Positions 19,165 through 21,910 of a stretch of DNA of 21,910 bases are shown piece after piece. Below the pieces are notes generated by a model. It had not been told where the DNA came from. It searched no databases and saw only the letters and a program-made list of their open reading frames with translations. The position numbers were made by a program, and so were the translations under genes. Every line of letters starts with the position of its first letter. Within the stretch, counting starts at the first letter, position 1. The DNA is from Phellopilus nigrolimitatus (lineage: Eukaryota > Basidiomycota > Agaricomycetes > Hymenochaetales > Hymenochaetaceae), in NCBI GenBank assembly GCA_021029095.1, contig JAJOHG010000407.1:1-21910 (forward strand), read 5' to 3'.

Positions 19165-21403
19165 ATGTGCGGTATCTGTGCGGTATATGGCTTGCAAAAC
19201 CCCTCACAGTCCAGAACAAAAGTCCTGGCATTATCAAAGAAATTGCGCCACAGAGGACCGGACTGGTCAGGCTGTTTTGTCGGCAAGCAAGCAATTTTGG
19301 CTCACGAGCGTTTAGCAATTGTTGGCGTTGGTGCGTATCGTTTGCCCATCTATGATCTGCACGTTCCTTATGTTGGAATAATTAGACACCGGTGCGCAGC
19401 CTCTTGTCAGTGAGGATGGCGAGCAAATTCTCGCCGTCAACGGTGAGATATACAACCATATCGCACTCAGGAAGAGTGTTGGCCCCGATGTCAAGTTCAG
19501 GACACATTCCGATTGCGAAGTAATCCTGGCGCTGGTAATGACTTATTTGCATAGCATATATACACTGTTTTTTGACACTAAGCGGCATCATAGTACAAGA
19601 AATATGACACTGCAATCTGTGACCTCCTGGACGGCATGTTCTCTTTCGTTTTACTTGACGAGTCTGTCACCCCGTCCCGCATCATCGCGGCACGAGACCC
19701 CATTGGAATTACTACGATGTACCAAGGATGGAGCTCCAAAAGCCCAGGCGTCACTTACTTTGCCTCCGAACTGAAAGCACTTGTCGATGAGTGTGACGAC
19801 ATCATCTCCTTTCCACCCGGCCACGTCTTTGACAGCAAAACTGGTGCAACGGAGCGTTACTATAACCCGTCCTGGTGGGGAACGGATATTGGCCCCGTTC
19901 CGACTACCCCTCCTGATCTCGCACTCCTCCGCGAGTCGCTCGAGGCTGCAGTGCGCAAGCGGCTGATGAGCGAAGTGCCATATGGTGTTCTTTTGAGCGG
20001 CGGTTTGGATAGCAGCTTGATCGCTTCAATAGCTGCACGCGAGACGGAGAAGGTTGCGCAGGCTCAGTACGAGGCTCGGAAGCGCAAGCTCGCAGAAGCA
20101 CGAAGTGGACCGCCGACTCCCAGAGGCGATATTGACGAAGCAGGTAATATTTAACGCGTTTCGCTTTTTCCTGTCTTCTTCGCTGATTCGATGCTTGAAG
20201 TAACGCTCGCGTCCTGGCCGCAACTGCATTCATTTTCTATCGGACTTGAGAATTCTCCCGACCTTCTCGCCGCACGAAAAACGGCGCACTATCTAGGCAC
20301 CGTTCACCATGAGTACGTCTTCACCGTCCAGGAAGGTCTTGATGCTATTCCGGACGTGATCTATCATCTTGAGACGTACGATGTAACGACCGTACGCGCG
20401 AGTACGCCAATGTACCTCTTAAGTCGGAAAATCAAAGCGATGGGTGTAAAAATGGTGCTCAGCGGAGAGGGCAGCGACGAGATATTCGGCGGGTACCTTT
20501 ATTTCCACGCCGCGCCGGACAAGGAAGCGTTCCATCAGGAATGTGTGAAGCGCGTTAAAAACCTCCATACGTCGGATTGTCTGAGGGCAAACAAGTTCAG
20601 CGTTCTTCTTTGATTATTCAATTCGCAAATTAATTCATATATATGTGGTTTGTAGATCGACGATGGCTTGGGGTCTCGAAGCTCGTGTGCCATTCCTTGA
20701 TAAGGCATTTCTCGACATTGCGATGAACATTGACCCCTCGGCCAAGATGTTCAACAAAGGCAAGGCACAAGAAGTTGATGAAGACGGTCAGCCGATAATG
20801 GAGAAGGTCTGTCATGAAATTTGTCTAATGAACCCCTTACTTTGTGGATTCACTTCAATTTTGAGCAGTATATTCTCCGGAAAGCCTTCGATTGTGCGCC
20901 ACATGGCAAGGTTGGAAGGTTCTTTCTATCTGTATTTGTTTCTGCTTTTGATACTTTATTTTTTAGCCTTACCTCCCTCGCTCGATTCTCTGGAGACAAA
21001 AGGAGCAGTTTTCGGACGGGGTCGGCTATTCCTGGATAGACGGGTTAGCATATCATCTGTCCTGTTGTTTCGTCATTAACAGTTTAATTCTCTCTTGCAA
21101 CCAGCATGAAGGCACACGCTGAAACCACAGTCTCCGATGCCGACTTTTCGAAACGCGCAGAGCGTTGGTCTGTTGATACCGACACGAAGGAGGGATACTA
21201 TATCCGCGAAGTCTTCGAATGTGCGTTTCACCATTTGCATTCAAGATATATCCGAATTTAATGTTGGTTCCTTTAGGCCTTTTCCAACCGAGGCGGCCGC
21301 CAAGACGGCTGTGCGGTGGGTCCCGCGGGGTGACTGGGGCTGCGCGTCCGATCCGAGTGGGCGGAGCGTCAGCATACATAATTCTGCATACAATGTTGAT
21401 TAG
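19165..21403 (+). CDS. ASN1: Asparagine synthetase (glutamine-hydrolysing)
   Basis: This cytosolic enzyme makes asparagine from aspartate, ATP and glutamine. Nine exons: 19165-19330, 19386-19534, 19594-20143, 20201-20594, 20656-20806, 20869-20910, 20967-21043, 21105-21224, 21277-21403, about 591 aa. MCGI supplies the N-terminal Cys nucleophile of the class-II glutaminase; [18 protein letters not shown] and RDPIGI follow. The synthetase half has the PP-loop SGGLDSS at 240-246, [14 protein letters not shown], and [20 protein letters not shown]. The end is [18 protein letters not shown]. At the last intron the best donor (21221, GTGCGT) gives VFECLF but then a frame one base off the conserved C-terminus; I used the in-frame donor at 21225 (GTTTCA), which reads [15 protein letters not shown] one-base deletion near 21284 is the alternative. 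Gene identity is certain; the last 50 residues are not. Confidence 0.93.
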
Positions 21404-21910
21404 TACAAAGGATGCAAGTACAATAATGTACGTGGATAGATACACAAGAGAGGGGTATAGATACATCAGGTTTTATCATTGTCAAGGGCCTGCCATGTAG
21501 CTCATGATTAAGTTGTAACCATATCATCCGTGGTTTCCCATTTTTAAAAGGGGGCCCGATCGCTGTTTTGATATAGCTGGTGTTTCAATATTCTGGGCTC
21601 TTTGTATCTCACCGGCTTATCTGAACCAGCAGTCGAAGCTCTGCTCGCCTAGGCATACTTCTGAGCCGACAGTCAATTTACGAAATCAAAAAGAATACAT
21701 ATTTTCTTAATACAGACGCTGTCTGCTATATGTACCTTCTAACGTACCTATACCTGCCTGCAAAGCCTTATCAGGTCGTATTGCTTTCGCAGCTTTCTGC
21801 TGCTTGTCCGACTGCGGTCGCTTTTACTAGCTGGTATTAGTGTTAGCAGATCTCCTTGACTTGGTTTGAATTCTAGATAGGGGAAGGTTGGAGGAAGGGT
21901 CTATTTCCCT
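21404..21910. other. Right-end region without a secure gene
   Basis: After the asparagine synthetase stop the sequence is AT-richer and shows only overlapping short frames. The first part is presumably the 3' UTR and terminator. On the minus strand 21820-21707 is open for 37 codons, Lys/Gln-rich (RPQSDKQQKAAKAIRPDK), ends in TAA, and is preceded by a TGCTAACACTAATACCAG-type branch and acceptor stretch (about 21831-21848); this could be the last exon of a gene that extends beyond the window. Confidence 0.3.
21707..21820 (-). CDS. Possible last exon of a minus-strand gene cut by the window edge
   Basis: The frame has 37 codons and a TAA, rich in Lys and Gln at its start. A CTAAC branch-like sequence lies a short distance upstream and AAAG directly before 21820 could be the acceptor. 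Upstream exons would be beyond the window. The product is not recognisable and the call could be chance. Confidence 0.2.
   Translation of the reverse strand, partial: RPQSDKQQKAAKAIRPDKALQAGIGTLEGTYSRQRLY

Noticed and set aside
1..21910. CRISPR arrays, rRNA, tRNA, insertion sequences, intact transposons, secondary-metabolite genes
   Set aside because: No regularly spaced repeats, no tRNA-like A/B boxes that I could recognise, no transposase or reverse-transcriptase motifs, and no biosynthetic domains were seen.

Overview
The window is a gene-dense piece of a fungal nuclear chromosome, almost certainly from a basidiomycete. Ten protein-coding genes can be modelled on both strands. They contain 58 introns that I could place by joining reading frames, all 49-72 nt long, with donors of the GTRNGN type, CTAAC/CTRAY-like branch points and short spacers. 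This dense pattern of tiny introns, the short intergenic distances (140-360 bp for most) and the gene repertoire (COA1, COG6, a fungal mitochondrial AAA protein, a fungal PSS/PIS pair) fit Basidiomycota; the species cannot be told from the sequence.

Layout from left to right: pyruvate dehydrogenase E1 alpha (PDA1, +); the Golgi tethering subunit COG6 (-), convergent with PDA1; the cytochrome oxidase assembly factor COA1 (+), divergent from COG6; a 12-exon aldo/keto reductase of the pyridoxal-reductase type (-); a 1.95-kb stretch (7243-9195) without a secure gene but with coding-like fragments; phosphatidylinositol synthase PIS1 (+); a 1082-aa mitochondrial-type AAA ATPase (+); the SMC5/6 subunit NSE1 (-); phosphatidylserine synthase CHO1 (-); the DNA primase large subunit PRI2 (-); asparagine synthetase (+), divergent from PRI2. 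The last 500 bp hold no secure gene.

Most genes are housekeeping functions without an obvious shared pathway: mitochondrial energy metabolism (PDA1, COA1, AAA ATPase), CDP-alcohol phospholipid synthesis (PIS1 and CHO1, which draw on the same CDP-diacylglycerol pool, about 6 kb apart), and DNA replication/repair (PRI2 and NSE1). I found no mobile element, CRISPR array, tRNA, rRNA or secondary-metabolite cluster, and no convincing new system. The points that deserve a second look are an S/T-Q cluster appended to the NSE1 RING domain, a probable GC-AG intron in PRI2, a probable one-base frameshift or compensating splice change in the last exons of asparagine synthetase, candidate cell-cycle (ACGCGT) and Gcn4-like promoter sites, and the unexplained 7.2-9.2 kb interval.
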